This document shows, one piece after another, positions 31,230 to 40,387 of a stretch of 64,000 nt of DNA (the first letter of the stretch is position 1; every line of letters begins with the position of its first letter). The notes below the pieces were generated by a model. That model did not search any database and had not been told where the DNA came from. It saw only the letters and a program-made list of their open reading frames with translations. The translations under genes and the position numbers were made by a program. Source of the DNA: Burkholderiales bacterium (GTDB lineage: Bacteria > Pseudomonadota > Gammaproteobacteria > Burkholderiales > Burkholderiaceae_C); contig JAJUGJ010000001.1 in assembly GCA_029268225.1 (NCBI GenBank), positions 124,001-188,000 on the forward strand, in the 5' to 3' direction.

Positions 31230-31934
31230 TCATGGGGCCGGGCCAGCGGTCACCTTGCGAGGCCGCCCACGCGGCCGCGGCGTCAGGCGCCGACCCACAG
31301 CCGCCTCCAGTGCTGGCAAGGCCGCATCCGGCATCAAGGCCCAACCTTTGTGCATGGCTTCCGACATGCGCCGTGCGAGTGGCACCGACAACCCCTCCTC
31401 CAGCCTGCTGCGCCAAGCCGCCTCACGCTCGAAAGGCGTGTTGCCCAACGACCAGAACACCCGGTGATCACTGACCAAGGGGTCGGAGCCGCGCCCCAGG
31501 TGGTGGCGCGCGCTGGACCAGGCATCGTCCAGAACGGGCGAGAGCCCCCCGGCGCGCTGCCCGTGCGTCTCGACCCACACCATCGCATCAAGCAAGTAAC
31601 GCGCCGGGTCGACGATCGTGGCACGGTAGCGCCCCGCCCATAAGCCCCCTTGCCGACCATGCCGGCGGTTGAACGCGCTCACATAACGACGCCCCACCGC
31701 CTGCATGAACAGACTCAAAGAGGCATCTTGCTCAGGGGTCAGCAGCAGGTGAAAGTGATCGGCGGCCAGGCAATAGGCATGAATGCTGACCTGATGCGCC
31801 CTGGCCGCCTCACGCCAGGTTTGCAACAGCAAGGCCCGATCGGCGTCGTCGCGGGCCAGAAGTTGGCCGTCGTGCACCCGCTGCACGACGAGATGAGGCC
31901 AATGAGCCACCTCCAACCGGGGCAATCGGGCCAT
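31230..31934 (-). CDS. REP-associated tyrosine transposase-like protein (RAYT), catalytic Tyr apparently replaced
   Basis: A 234-residue IS200-like/RAYT protein. The HUH metal-binding motif is intact (DHFHLLL, His60 and His62), and the surrounding RVHDGQLLARDDADR, FNRRHGRQGGLWAGRY and RYLL segments are family-typical. Where family members have the Y-I-x-x-N-P-V catalytic tyrosine motif, this one reads VWVETHGQRAGG, with Trp120 at the tyrosine position. ATG 31934 has GAGGA eight bases upstream; the frame to 32003 has no better start. Short GGGTCAGA repeats lie at its 3' end. It is divergent from motA. It is either an inactive copy or one co-opted for binding. Confidence 0.85.
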   Translation of the reverse strand: MARLPRLEVAHWPHLVVQRVHDGQLLARDDADRALLLQTWREAARAHQVSIHAYCLAADHFHLLLTPEQDASLSLFMQAVGRRYVSAFNRRHGRQGGLWAGRYRATIVDPARYLLDAMVWVETHGQRAGGLSPVLDDAWSSARHHLGRGSDPLVSDHRVFWSLGNTPFEREAAWRSRLEEGLSVPLARRMSEAMHKGWALMPDAALPALEAAVGRRLTPRPRGRPRKVTAGPAP

Positions 31935-32006
31935 GGTGTTGATCCTCGCAATCTGATGTGCACCGATTATGAGTCGCCCCATGGGGACCCCAAACCGCGA
32001 CACACC

Positions 32007-32058
32007 TCAAGTCGGCAGACCACTGACCGATAAACCCGTCATCGGGATCTGCCGATAC
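32007..32058 (+). promoter_or_regulatory. FliA (sigma-28) type promoters of the motA operon
   Basis: TCAAGTCG (32007-32014), an 11-base spacer and ACCGATAA (32026-32033) match the flagellar sigma-28 consensus closely. A second, slightly poorer pair, TAAACCCG (32031-32038), 12 bases, GCCGATAC (32051-32058), follows immediately. Both lie 90-140 bases ahead of the motA start. Confidence 0.65.
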
Positions 32059-32147
32059 AGGAATGCCCTCACCGATCGTTTTGCCGACGCACGCACGCCG
32101 ACAGAACGGTTAGGATGCCAAGCAACACTCGCGCGTGCTCCCCCACC

Positions 32148-33005
32148 ATGATCGTTCTCGTTGGTTACCTGCTCTGCCTCGGTTGCATTTTTGGCGCTTT
32201 CATCATCCACGGCGGCAACATTTCCGTGATCCTGCATGCCATGCCCACCGAAATGATGGCCATCGGCGGTGGGGCCATTGGCGCTTTTCTGGTCAACAAC
32301 CAGCCCAAGGTCGTGAAGGCCGTGTTGGCCAACTTTGGACCACTGTTCAAGGGCTCGAAGTACACCAAGGCGCGCTACATGGAACTCATGGCCATGCTCT
32401 ATGAGATCTTGCAGAAGGTGCGCAAAGAGGGCCTGATGTCCATCGAAAAAGACGTGGACGACCCCGACAACTCGCCGCTCTTCAAAAAATACCCCATCGT
32501 GGGCGCCGACCATCATGTCGTCGAGTTCATCACCGATTACCTGCGCATGATGGTCTCGGGCAACCTCAACTCGCACGAGATCGAGGCCCTGATGGACAAC
32601 GAAATCGAAACCCACCACAACGAAGGCCATCAACCGGTGGCAGCCATTGCTCGACTGGCTGGCGCTCTGCCGGCCTTCGGCATCGTGGCCGCGGTGCTGG
32701 GTGTGGTCAACACCATGGGTTCGGTGGGCCAGCCTCCGGCGGTGCTGGGCGGCATGATTGGCTCGGCGCTGGTCGGCACGTTCCTGGGTATTTTGCTGGC
32801 CTACGGCGTGGTGGAACCCTTGGGGGGGCTGATGGAGCAGAAGCTCGACGAGGGCACCAAGGAATTTCAGGTGATCAAAACCGTGCTGCTGGCCAGCATG
32901 CAGGGCTATGCGCCCCAGGTGGCCATCGAATTCGGTCGCAAGGTGCTGTTCTCGACCGAACGCCCGACCTTCGCCGAACTCGAAGCTCACGTGAAGAAGA
33001 AGTAA
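32148..33005 (+). CDS. motA: Flagellar motor stator protein MotA
   Basis: A 285-residue four-TM inner-membrane protein forming the proton-driven stator with MotB. It begins MIVLVGYLLCLGCIFGAFI, the usual MotA start, and has the long cytoplasmic loop and the late TM pair with ALPAFGIVAAVLGVVNTMGS (conserved prolines of the stator) and GTFLGILLAYGVVEPLGG. ATG 32148 is chosen over the upstream in-frame 32115 codon because it starts on the conserved TM1. Four bases separate its stop from motB. FliA-type promoter boxes stand upstream. Confidence 0.96.
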   Translation: MIVLVGYLLCLGCIFGAFIIHGGNISVILHAMPTEMMAIGGGAIGAFLVNNQPKVVKAVLANFGPLFKGSKYTKARYMELMAMLYEILQKVRKEGLMSIEKDVDDPDNSPLFKKYPIVGADHHVVEFITDYLRMMVSGNLNSHEIEALMDNEIETHHNEGHQPVAAIARLAGALPAFGIVAAVLGVVNTMGSVGQPPAVLGGMIGSALVGTFLGILLAYGVVEPLGGLMEQKLDEGTKEFQVIKTVLLASMQGYAPQVAIEFGRKVLFSTERPTFAELEAHVKKK

Positions 33006-33008
33006 GTC

Positions 33009-33974
33009 ATGGCCGGAGATTCGAAGAAGGTCCAGCCGATCATCATCAAGCGCATCAAGAAGGGCGGCCATGCCGCTCACGGGGGTGCGTGGAAGATTGC
33101 TTACGCCGACTTCGTGACGGCCATGATGGCCTTCTTCCTGCTGATGTGGCTGCTGGGCTCGACCACGGAAGGTGACCGCAAGGGCATTGCCGACTATTTC
33201 AACAACCCGGTCAAGGTGTCGATGATGGGCGGCTCGGGCGCGGGCGATGCCACCTCCATCATCAAGGGCGGTGGCAACAGCCTGACCGAAACCACAGGAC
33301 AGCAAAACAAGGGGCGCTCGGAAACCGTTGACGAAAAACTGCGCCACAAGGCCTTGAAGGCTGAAATGATGCGCCAGGAACAAGCCCGCCTGAACGCCCT
33401 CAAGGCCAAGGTGCAGGAAGTGATCGCCAACGACAATCGGCTGTCCAAGTATCAATCGCAGTTGCGTCTGGATCTGACTGCCGAGGGCTTGCGCATCCAG
33501 ATCGTGGACGATCAGAACCGGCCCATGTTCGCCAGCGGCTCGGAAACGGTGGAAGGGTACATGCGCGATGTGCTCCGTGCCATTGGCTATGTGCTGGCCG
33601 ACGTGCCCAATCGCCTGACCATCGAAGGACACACGGACGCCAAGCCTTTCGTTGGCGGCGAGGCCGGCTACAGCAATTGGGAGTTGTCGGCGGACCGTGC
33701 CAATGCCTCTCGGCGTGAATTGATTGCAGGCGGACTCAAGGGAGAGAACGTGCTGCGGGTACAAGGTCTGGCCGCCAGCATGCTGTTCGATGCGCAGAAC
33801 CCAGAGAGCCCGCTGAACCGGCGCATCAGCATCATCGTGATGAACCGTGAGGCGGAAGAGCGCTTCTACGAAGCCGCGCGCACGGCCTCCGGCACCTCTT
33901 CAAACGCCGAAGACGAGACAGAAGCCACACCTGAAGGGTCACTCCCACCCGGCACAGGTGCGCCAAACCGATAA
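33009..33974 (+). CDS. motB: Flagellar motor stator protein MotB
   Basis: A 321-residue stator partner of MotA: a basic N-terminus ([20 protein letters not shown]), one TM helix starting with the proton-binding aspartate in [20 protein letters not shown], a plug/linker region, and an OmpA-type peptidoglycan-binding domain ([29 protein letters not shown]). The C-terminal 35 residues after the OmpA fold are acidic and Thr/Pro-rich. Co-transcribed with motA; cheY follows after 59 bases. Confidence 0.96.
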   Translation: MAGDSKKVQPIIIKRIKKGGHAAHGGAWKIAYADFVTAMMAFFLLMWLLGSTTEGDRKGIADYFNNPVKVSMMGGSGAGDATSIIKGGGNSLTETTGQQNKGRSETVDEKLRHKALKAEMMRQEQARLNALKAKVQEVIANDNRLSKYQSQLRLDLTAEGLRIQIVDDQNRPMFASGSETVEGYMRDVLRAIGYVLADVPNRLTIEGHTDAKPFVGGEAGYSNWELSADRANASRRELIAGGLKGENVLRVQGLAASMLFDAQNPESPLNRRISIIVMNREAEERFYEAARTASGTSSNAEDETEATPEGSLPPGTGAPNR

Positions 33975-34033
33975 ACTCCTCCACCGAAGGCATCCACAGA
34001 GAGATGCCGGCTTTTAGGACACAAGGACGAGCC

Positions 34034-34432
34034 ATGAGCAACCCCGCCGATTTCAAGTTTCTGATCGTGGACGATTTTTCGACCATGCGCCGCATCGTCC
34101 GCGGCCTGCTCAAGGAAAGCGGCTACGTCAATGCCGACGAGGCGGAAGACGGCGTGGTGGCCCTGAACATGCTGAAGAACGGTAAGTTCGACTTCGTGGT
34201 CAGTGACATCAACATGCCCAACATGAACGGCTTTGAATTGCTCAAGGCCATCAAGGCGGATGACGCGCTCAAGCACATCCCGGTGCTGATGGTGACCGCC
34301 GAGGCGCGCAAGGAAGACATCGTGCTGGCCGCCCAAACGGGGGCCGCTGGTTACATCGTCAAGCCTTTCACCAAAGCGACGCTGGAAGAGAAAGTTCAGA
34401 AAATCCTGCAAAAGCTGGCCACCACGGCTTGA
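34034..34432 (+). CDS. cheY: Chemotaxis response regulator CheY
   Basis: A single receiver domain of 132 residues. The acidic pocket (VDDFSTMR), phosphoacceptor aspartate in [12 protein letters not shown], the threonine in VTAEARKED and the lysine in IVKPF are all present, which is the CheY pattern. Phospho-CheY binds the FliM switch to reverse rotation. ATG 34034 has AAGGA seven bases upstream; the earlier in-frame start at 34004 has none. It lies between motB and cheZ. Confidence 0.95.
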   Translation: MSNPADFKFLIVDDFSTMRRIVRGLLKESGYVNADEAEDGVVALNMLKNGKFDFVVSDINMPNMNGFELLKAIKADDALKHIPVLMVTAEARKEDIVLAAQTGAAGYIVKPFTKATLEEKVQKILQKLATTA

Positions 34433-34443
34433 GGGAGCGCCAC

Positions 34444-35106
34444 GTGCAGAAAATCGACTTGCCTGACAACATGACGATGCCCGCGGCATCGCCCGAGATC
34501 TTTCAGCAACTGGGCACGCTGACACGACAGTTGCATGACACGCTGAACATGCTCGGCGTGCTGCCCAATCTGAAGCACACGGTGGACAACCTGCCGGATG
34601 CCCGCAGCCGCCTGAACTACATCGCCACCAAGACGGCGGATGCCGCCGAGAAGGTGTTGAATCTGGTGGACACGGCCAAAGCCGATCAGGAGCACATTGC
34701 TCAGGAAACGCGCAAGCTGGCCCAACTGATCACCGCCGATCCGGTGAAGGCCGTGGCCAGTGGCGCGGTGTTCAACTTCGTGCAGGACGTGGAGGCCACG
34801 ACCCGCCGGGTGGATGCACACCTGACCGACATCATGATGGCGCAGGACTTCCATGACCTGACCGGTCAGGTGGTGGCCAAGGTCGTGAATCTGGCCAATG
34901 ACCTGGAAACGCAACTGGTGAAGCTGCTGGTACAGGCGGCCCCGCCGGAGCAGGCACACAAGGTAGAAGCGGCGCTGACACACAATCAGGATGCGGGCGC
35001 TGGCGAACCTCGTCTGGATGGCCCGGTGGTCAATGCCGAAGGTCGCACCGACGTGGTGGCCAATCAGAGCGAGGTCGATGACCTGCTGGCCAGCCTGGGC
35101 TTCTGA
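34444..35106 (+). CDS. cheZ: CheY-phosphate phosphatase CheZ
   Basis: A 220-residue long helical hairpin protein that dephosphorylates CheY. The active-site helix MMAQDFHDLTGQVVAKV contains the conserved Asp-x-x-x-Gln pair (D in QDFHDLTGQ and the following Q), and the C-terminal CheY-binding helix NQSEVDDLLASLGF is intact. GTG 34444 is used because GGGAG stands seven bases in front; the in-frame TTG at 34429 overlaps the cheY stop and has no site. It closes a motA-motB-cheY-cheZ unit with no cheA/cheW nearby. Confidence 0.94.
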   Translation: MQKIDLPDNMTMPAASPEIFQQLGTLTRQLHDTLNMLGVLPNLKHTVDNLPDARSRLNYIATKTADAAEKVLNLVDTAKADQEHIAQETRKLAQLITADPVKAVASGAVFNFVQDVEATTRRVDAHLTDIMMAQDFHDLTGQVVAKVVNLANDLETQLVKLLVQAAPPEQAHKVEAALTHNQDAGAGEPRLDGPVVNAEGRTDVVANQSEVDDLLASLGF

Positions 35107-35125
35107 CGCCCATGGCGACGCCACA

Positions 35126-35887
35126 TCAGTGGCAGTCGCCCATGGCTTCTCGCACCGCCGTGACCTGACGGCGTGAGACCGAGAGCCAGACCTGGGTGGG
35201 CATGATCTGCACAGCCCAGGTCTCGCCCCCCTCCTCATCGTCCGCCCGACGCTCCAGCGCCTTCATGGCCCGGCGCGCGACCAGCGCATTGCGGTGCACT
35301 CGGATGAAGCGCGTGCCCACACGGGCTTCCAGCTCGGTCAGGGATTCGCTCACGGGATGCACTTCATGGGCTGTGTGCAAGGTGACGGCCTTCTGTTCGG
35401 CCTTGAAATACAGCACGTCGGCCACGGGGATGCGCAACATGCGGCCCCGATCGTGCACCACGATCACGTCCGCATCCAGCGCCTGCAAGCGGGGTTGGGC
35501 CAGACGCCAACGCTGTACCCGACCCAGGCAAGTCTGCAGACGCTCGGCACGCACAGGCTTGGTCAGGTAATCCAGCGCCGCCACATCAAAGGCCCGAACC
35601 GCGTGTTCGGCATGCGCGGTCACGAACACAATGGCCGGCGGATCACGCAGTTCGCGCAACCGCGCCGCCAGCACCATGCCATCCAGCCCAGGCATCTGGA
35701 TGTCCAGCAAGATCATGTCGGGCCCTTGCCCGATGGCGTCCTGTTCGCGCAACCACAGCAAGGCAGCCACCGACTCGCCAAACTCCCCCACCACCTCGCA
35801 GCCGGGCTGCACCTGGGCCAGCAGGGTGCGCAGCCGCAGGCGGGCCAAGGGCTCGTCATCGATCAAGGCCACGGTCAATCGGGTCAT
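35126..35887 (-). CDS. algR: LytTR-family response regulator (AlgR-like)
   Basis: A 253-residue transcription regulator: a receiver domain with ALIDDEPLARLRL and phosphoacceptor region ILLDIQMPGLDGM, then a LytTR DNA-binding domain (HPVSESLTELEARVG, FIRVHRNALVARRAM). In Pseudomonas the homologous AlgR with AlgZ/FimS controls type IV pilus minor pilins and other surface traits, and lies next to argH. The same arrangement occurs here. It overlaps the kinase stop by four bases. The name is by family and synteny; targets in this organism are unknown. Confidence 0.85.
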   Translation of the reverse strand: MTRLTVALIDDEPLARLRLRTLLAQVQPGCEVVGEFGESVAALLWLREQDAIGQGPDMILLDIQMPGLDGMVLAARLRELRDPPAIVFVTAHAEHAVRAFDVAALDYLTKPVRAERLQTCLGRVQRWRLAQPRLQALDADVIVVHDRGRMLRIPVADVLYFKAEQKAVTLHTAHEVHPVSESLTELEARVGTRFIRVHRNALVARRAMKALERRADDEEGGETWAVQIMPTQVWLSVSRRQVTAVREAMGDCH

Positions 35888-36969
35888 GCCTGCACCTCGG
35901 TGGAGATGGGCACCTTCAAGCGCACCTCGTAACAGGGCGATGCACCCACCGTCTCGGGAGGCTTCAAGCCCGCGGCAAACTCAGCCTGAACGTCGTGCAT
36001 CAACTGCAGTCGCTGGCGCACATTGCGCAAAGCCATGCCGTGGCCGGGCGCAAAAGGCAAAGCACCTTGCTGAGGTACGCTGTTGCGCACCGTGAGCACC
36101 ATGTGGCCAGCTTGCACCTCGGTGTGGACCGCGATCCACCCACCCTCGGCACACGGCTCCACCCCGTGTCTCACGGCATTCTCGACCAGGGGCTGCAGGA
36201 TCAGTGGCGGCAAGGGAGCCGAGGCGGCAGCCGGATCCAGTTGCCAACGCACGTGCATGCGATCACCAAAACGCAACTGCTCGATGTCCAGATAGCGACG
36301 CGACAGCGCGACCTCGTCGGCAAGGGTGGTGCGCCCATGCGGCGCAGACAGGGCTTGGCGAAACAGCTCGGACAGATCCTCCAGCACGCGCTCAGCACGG
36401 GGTGGGTCAACCTGCACAAGGGCAATGGCCGTGTTGAGGGTGTTGAACAGAAAGTGCGGACGAATGCGGGCTTGCAACTCCGCCAAACGCGCAGCTGCGT
36501 GCGCTGGCAACACGCTGCGGGCGCGGTGCCTGAGCCAGGCCAGGCACAGCGCGCCCATGAGTCCTCCCGTTACGGCGGCGGGCACTTGAGGCCATCCCCA
36601 GGGAATCGGCACATCGGTCAGCACCTGCGTCAACCAGGCCAGCTCCCACTGTGCCAGCAGCGCCACTGCCGCCCCCAAGCCCGCAGCGAACAGCCATTGC
36701 ACCCGATCCTGGACACGCTGCAATGGACGGCGGGCCGCGCAGGCCAACACCAACCAGAGCAAACTGGCCGGCAAGGTGGCCACGGTGGTTTGAGACCATC
36801 GATTGAAAGCCTCCAGCGCATCGGGCGCCTGAAAGGCCGACGCCAACAGCATGACGACCTGCACGCTCAGCACCACGCGCAGCACCACACCGACGTGGCA
36901 AACGTCGAAGAGTTCAGGGGGTTCGTACCTCGCGCTGGCGCCCGAGGCCACAGGCTCATTAAAATCCAT
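35884..36969 (-). CDS. algZ: LytS/AlgZ-type sensor histidine kinase
   Basis: A 361-residue inner-membrane kinase with four hydrophobic segments between about residues 25 and 155, then a His_kinase domain with the phospho-accepting histidine in [11 protein letters not shown] and an ATPase domain with [14 protein letters not shown] (N box) and [13 protein letters not shown] (G box). No extracellular sensor domain is seen. I use ATG 36969; the frame open to 37089 would run into argH. It precedes the algR-like regulator with a four-base overlap and is divergent from argH across only 43 bases. Confidence 0.87.
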   Translation of the reverse strand: MDFNEPVASGASARYEPPELFDVCHVGVVLRVVLSVQVVMLLASAFQAPDALEAFNRWSQTTVATLPASLLWLVLACAARRPLQRVQDRVQWLFAAGLGAAVALLAQWELAWLTQVLTDVPIPWGWPQVPAAVTGGLMGALCLAWLRHRARSVLPAHAAARLAELQARIRPHFLFNTLNTAIALVQVDPPRAERVLEDLSELFRQALSAPHGRTTLADEVALSRRYLDIEQLRFGDRMHVRWQLDPAAASAPLPPLILQPLVENAVRHGVEPCAEGGWIAVHTEVQAGHMVLTVRNSVPQQGALPFAPGHGMALRNVRQRLQLMHDVQAEFAAGLKPPETVGASPCYEVRLKVPISTEVQA

Positions 36970-37012
36970 GGTTTGCACATTCTGCGCCAAGCGCGCGCTG
37001 CCGGATCCCCCC

Positions 37013-38410
37013 ATGAGCACGAACCAACTCGACAAGAAGTCCCAGGCCTGGTCGGCCCTGTTTTCCGAGCCGATGAGCGAGCTGGTCAAGCGCTACACCG
37101 CCAGCGTGTTTTTCGACAAGCGCCTGTGGGCCGCCGACATCCAGGGCTCGCTGGCCCACGCCGACATGCTGCAGGCCCAGGGCCTGATTTCGGCCGATGA
37201 CCTGGCCGCCATCCAGAAGGGCATGGCCCAGATCCGCGCCGAGATCGAAGCCGGCACCTTCGAGTGGAAGCTCGACCTGGAAGACGTGCACCTGAACATC
37301 GAAGCCCGCCTGACCCAGCTGGTGGGCGACGCCGGCAAGCGCCTGCACACGGGCCGTTCGCGCAACGACCAGGTCGCCACCGACGTGCGCCTGTGGCTGC
37401 GTGGCGAGATCGATGAAATCGGCGTGCTGCTGACCGAGCTGCAAAAGGCCCTGGTGGACGTGGCCGAGCAGAACGCCGACGTGATCCTGCCCGGCTTCAC
37501 CCACCTGCAAGTGGCCCAGCCTGTGGCCTTTGGTCACCACCTGCTGGCCTATGTGGAGATGTTCGCCCGTGACGCCGAGCGCATGATCGACCTGCGCAAG
37601 CGCGTCAACCGCCTGCCGCTGGGCTCGGCCGCGTTGGCCGGCACCAGCTACCCGCTCGACCGCGAGCGCGTGGCCCGCACCCTGGGCTTCGAAGCCGTGT
37701 GCCAGAACAGCCTGGACGGCGTGTCTGACCGTGACTTCGCCATTGAATTCACCGCCGCCGCCTCGCTGCTGATGGTGCACGTCTCGCGCCTGAGCGAAGA
37801 GCTGATCCTGTGGATGAGCCAGTCGTTTGGCTTCATCGACCTGGCCGACCGTTTCTGCACCGGCTCGTCCATCATGCCGCAGAAGAAGAACCCCGACGTG
37901 CCCGAACTGGCGCGTGGCAAGACCGGCCGTGTGGTCGGCCACCTGATGGGCCTGATCACCCTGATGAAAGGCCAGCCCCTGGCCTACAACAAGGACAACC
38001 AGGAAGACAAGGAGCCGCTGTTCGACACGGTGGACACCTTGAAGGACACCCTGCGCATCTTCGCCGAGATGGCCGCGGGCATCACCGTCAAGCCTGAAGC
38101 GATGGAGCGCGCGGCCAAGAAGGGTTACGCCACTGCCACCGACCTGGCCGACTACCTGGTCAAGAAGGGCCTGCCCTTCCGCGATGCGCACGAAGTCGTC
38201 GCCCATGCGGTGAAGGACGCGATTGCCGCCGGCGTGGACCTGTCGGAACTGCCCCTGGACAAGCTCAAGGCCTACAACCCGGCCATCGAGCAGGATGTGT
38301 ACGAGGTGCTGAGCCTGCGTGGTTCGCTGAACGCCCGCAACATCCTGGGCGGCACGGCGCCTGAGCAGGTGCGCGCCCAGGTGGCCCGCCACCGCGCCCG
38401 CCTCGCCTGA
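37013..38410 (+). CDS. argH: Argininosuccinate lyase
   Basis: Last step of arginine synthesis: argininosuccinate to arginine and fumarate. The 465-residue protein of the fumarase/aspartase superfamily has [30 protein letters not shown] (positions about 85-115), and the signature [12 protein letters not shown] near residue 285. ATG 37013 gives [17 protein letters not shown], the common start; a longer frame to 36851 would overlap the divergent kinase. A long perfect hairpin follows the stop. Confidence 0.97.
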   Translation: MSTNQLDKKSQAWSALFSEPMSELVKRYTASVFFDKRLWAADIQGSLAHADMLQAQGLISADDLAAIQKGMAQIRAEIEAGTFEWKLDLEDVHLNIEARLTQLVGDAGKRLHTGRSRNDQVATDVRLWLRGEIDEIGVLLTELQKALVDVAEQNADVILPGFTHLQVAQPVAFGHHLLAYVEMFARDAERMIDLRKRVNRLPLGSAALAGTSYPLDRERVARTLGFEAVCQNSLDGVSDRDFAIEFTAAASLLMVHVSRLSEELILWMSQSFGFIDLADRFCTGSSIMPQKKNPDVPELARGKTGRVVGHLMGLITLMKGQPLAYNKDNQEDKEPLFDTVDTLKDTLRIFAEMAAGITVKPEAMERAAKKGYATATDLADYLVKKGLPFRDAHEVVAHAVKDAIAAGVDLSELPLDKLKAYNPAIEQDVYEVLSLRGSLNARNILGGTAPEQVRAQVARHRARLA

Positions 38411-38427
38411 TCGAGGGATCCATCACG

Positions 38428-38466
38428 GGCGATACCGACTCCCGCATACGGGGAGTGGGTATCGCC
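38428..38466 (+). terminator. Long hairpin downstream of argH
   Basis: GGCGATACC pairs with GGTATCGCC, enclosing a second pair ACTCCC with GGGAGT, giving a stem of about 16 pairs with one small internal mismatch and a loop near GCATAC. It begins 18 bases after the argH stop and is followed by TGATTTCATT, a weak T-run. Probable terminator. Confidence 0.7.
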
Positions 38467-38584
38467 TGATTTCATTGAGCCATCTCAAAACCATGGTGGC
38501 GCCACACCACTACCCTCGCCCACCATGGCGATGGCCGCTGTTGGCCCGACGATCGCTGTCAACAATGCTGTAAGGAAGCCACCG

Positions 38585-39064
38585 ATGTCGAGTTTCACCT
38601 GGTCCCCTGAAATGTCGCTGGACATGCCCGCGCTGGACGCCCTGCACACCGAGTGCACGGATCTGATCGCTGCCGTTCTGGACGCCTGCGACAACACGGT
38701 GTTGGCTGCATGGGACCGTCTCGTCGCCCACACCGCAGAGCACTTCGGGCAAGAAGATCGCTGGATGCAGGCCACCGGCTTTGCGCCGAACAACTGCCAC
38801 AGCTCACAGCACGCCACGGTCTTGCAGATCATGCGTGAAGGCGCCGAGAAAGGCGCAAAGGGCGATCTGGCCATGGTGCGCCAGATGGCGCATGAGTTGA
38901 CGGTATGGCTGCCGCACCATATCGACGCCATGGATGCCGGCTTGGCCCAGCACCTCAGCGAGGTGGGCTACGACACGGCCACGGGCCACATCAGCAAGCC
39001 AGAGATGCTGCCCCAGAACATCGTGAGCAGCTGCAGCGTCGAGCCTTGCGGCGAACACCACTGA
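38585..39064 (+). CDS. Bacteriohemerythrin-like oxygen-binding protein
   Basis: A 159-residue single hemerythrin domain with the di-iron ligands in order: an early His (ALDALHTECTD), HTAEHFGQEDRWM (HxxxE type), CHSSQHATVLQ (HxxxH) and the final HHIDAMD (HxxxxD). In motile bacteria such proteins carry or sense oxygen for membrane enzymes or chemotaxis. The C-terminal 30 residues (with two Cys) extend past the domain. ATG 38585 is used, with AAGGA nine to twelve bases upstream; the 38525 start would add 20 residues of non-family sequence. It stands alone between the argH terminator and a convergent peroxidase gene. Confidence 0.85.
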   Translation: MSSFTWSPEMSLDMPALDALHTECTDLIAAVLDACDNTVLAAWDRLVAHTAEHFGQEDRWMQATGFAPNNCHSSQHATVLQIMREGAEKGAKGDLAMVRQMAHELTVWLPHHIDAMDAGLAQHLSEVGYDTATGHISKPEMLPQNIVSSCSVEPCGEHH

Positions 39065-39087
39065 GTTTTTCAGCCGCAGCGGCCCAC

Positions 39088-40230
39088 TCAGAGGGTCTGC
39101 AACCAGGCGAGCAGCGCCTGGAGTTCGGCCTCGGTGAGACCCAGTTTCTGGATGTGGGGAGACTTGCGCGGCACATAGGGATCGCCGGGAGCCCCGCTCA
39201 CGTTGCCCATGCCGTTGTTGTACATGCGCAAGGTGCCAATCAGCGTCGGAAAGATGCCGTTGTGCATGTAGGGCGCAGCCTTGCTCACCCCCCGCAGGGA
39301 GGGCGTCTTGAACTGCCCCAAGTGGGCCTTGTCACGCGTCACCTCAAAACGCCCCAAGTCCTGATTGCGGCGCCCGTAGAAAGACAAGCCAAGGTCATGG
39401 AACTGGAAGTCGGTCATCACGGGGCCACTGTGACAGTTCATGCAACGTGCCTTGGTGCGAAAGAGGTGCAAGCCCAGCACCTCCCGATCGTTCAAAGCCT
39501 GGGACTGGCCTTTCAGGAAATCGTCAAAACGAGAGGGCTCGGGCCGGATGGTCCGCACAAAACTGGCCAGCGCTTTCGCCACATCGTCTGAGCGAGGCTC
39601 GCGGGGCCCGAACGCGGCTTCGTACATGGGGCGGTAGTCAGGGAGCTGGCGCAGGCTGGCCGTCACCTGATCGATCGAGTGGTTGAGCTCGAAGGTGTTG
39701 GCAATGGGCATGAGCACCTGTTGCTCCAGCGTGGCCGCACGCCCATCCCAGAACATGCCGTGCGTGGAAAATGGTGCGGCAAACAGGGTTTGACTGCGAC
39801 GGCGTCCCTGCATGCGCTCATCGCCCACAGCCAAGGCTTTGCCGTCGGTGAAAGATTTGGCCGGCTGGTGACACGTCACGCAAGCGGCCTCCCCTTTGCG
39901 GGAGATCCGGGTGTCAAAGAACAGTTTGCGACCCAGTTCCACTTTGGCCGGCGTGGAGGGGTTGCCTGCCGGCTCGGGTGCGTGTTCGGGCACCAAGCCC
40001 AGCTCCTGCCAGGTGATGCCGGCATCCACCGTGGGACGCGGCCAGGTGTCCGGCGTACCGGCATAGCGCTGCCTCAGACAGGCGGCTGACCATTCCCCTG
40101 CCGACGATTGACACACCACCGCGTCTGTGGGCGGTGAGGCGGCCATGGTCCAGCCCCCCACTGCGCCCCAAAGGGCCACCAGACTCACCGTGCGCCAAGA
40201 CGCCCACGTCATACCCAAAACTGCTTTCAT
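39088..40230 (-). CDS. Di-haem cytochrome c peroxidase/MauG-family protein
   Basis: A 380-residue exported protein with an N-terminal leader (to about residue 31), then two c-type haem sites, CVTCH at 117-121 and CMNCH at 263-267, in the CcpA/MauG arrangement, with FWDGRAATLEQQ and LFRTKARCMNC segments. It acts in the periplasm, either reducing hydrogen peroxide or performing MauG-like oxidations. An unusual 60-residue N-terminal insert carries two further cysteines (40 and 51). ATG 40230 is chosen because it begins the leader. It is divergent from a TonB receptor, with a Fur box between, implying iron-linked expression. Confidence 0.88.
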   Translation of the reverse strand: MKAVLGMTWASWRTVSLVALWGAVGGWTMAASPPTDAVVCQSSAGEWSAACLRQRYAGTPDTWPRPTVDAGITWQELGLVPEHAPEPAGNPSTPAKVELGRKLFFDTRISRKGEAACVTCHQPAKSFTDGKALAVGDERMQGRRRSQTLFAAPFSTHGMFWDGRAATLEQQVLMPIANTFELNHSIDQVTASLRQLPDYRPMYEAAFGPREPRSDDVAKALASFVRTIRPEPSRFDDFLKGQSQALNDREVLGLHLFRTKARCMNCHSGPVMTDFQFHDLGLSFYGRRNQDLGRFEVTRDKAHLGQFKTPSLRGVSKAAPYMHNGIFPTLIGTLRMYNNGMGNVSGAPGDPYVPRKSPHIQKLGLTEAELQALLAWLQTL

Positions 40231-40293
40231 GCCGAAATGATGCCCTTGCACATGGGATCTGGCGCGATTGCCACAGCCCAGCCAAAGGTTTTA

Positions 40294-40322
40294 TTGCAAA
40301 TGCGAATGATTCTCATCATAAT
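40294..40322 (+). promoter_or_regulatory. Fur-box promoter of TonB receptor gene
   Basis: TTGCAA (40294-40299), a 17-base spacer and CATAAT (40317-40322) form a good vegetative promoter. The spacer and its left edge, 40298-40316, hold AAATGCGAATGATTCTCAT, an imperfect palindrome around ATGCGAAT/ATTCTCAT that matches the Fur box. Iron-loaded Fur would block this promoter. The peroxidase gene on the other side may be included. Confidence 0.8.
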
Positions 40323-40387
40323 TATCAAGCATTCGGAACCGGAATCATCTCGCTCCATCTCTCACCTTGCCCCGCCGGGCACACCAC

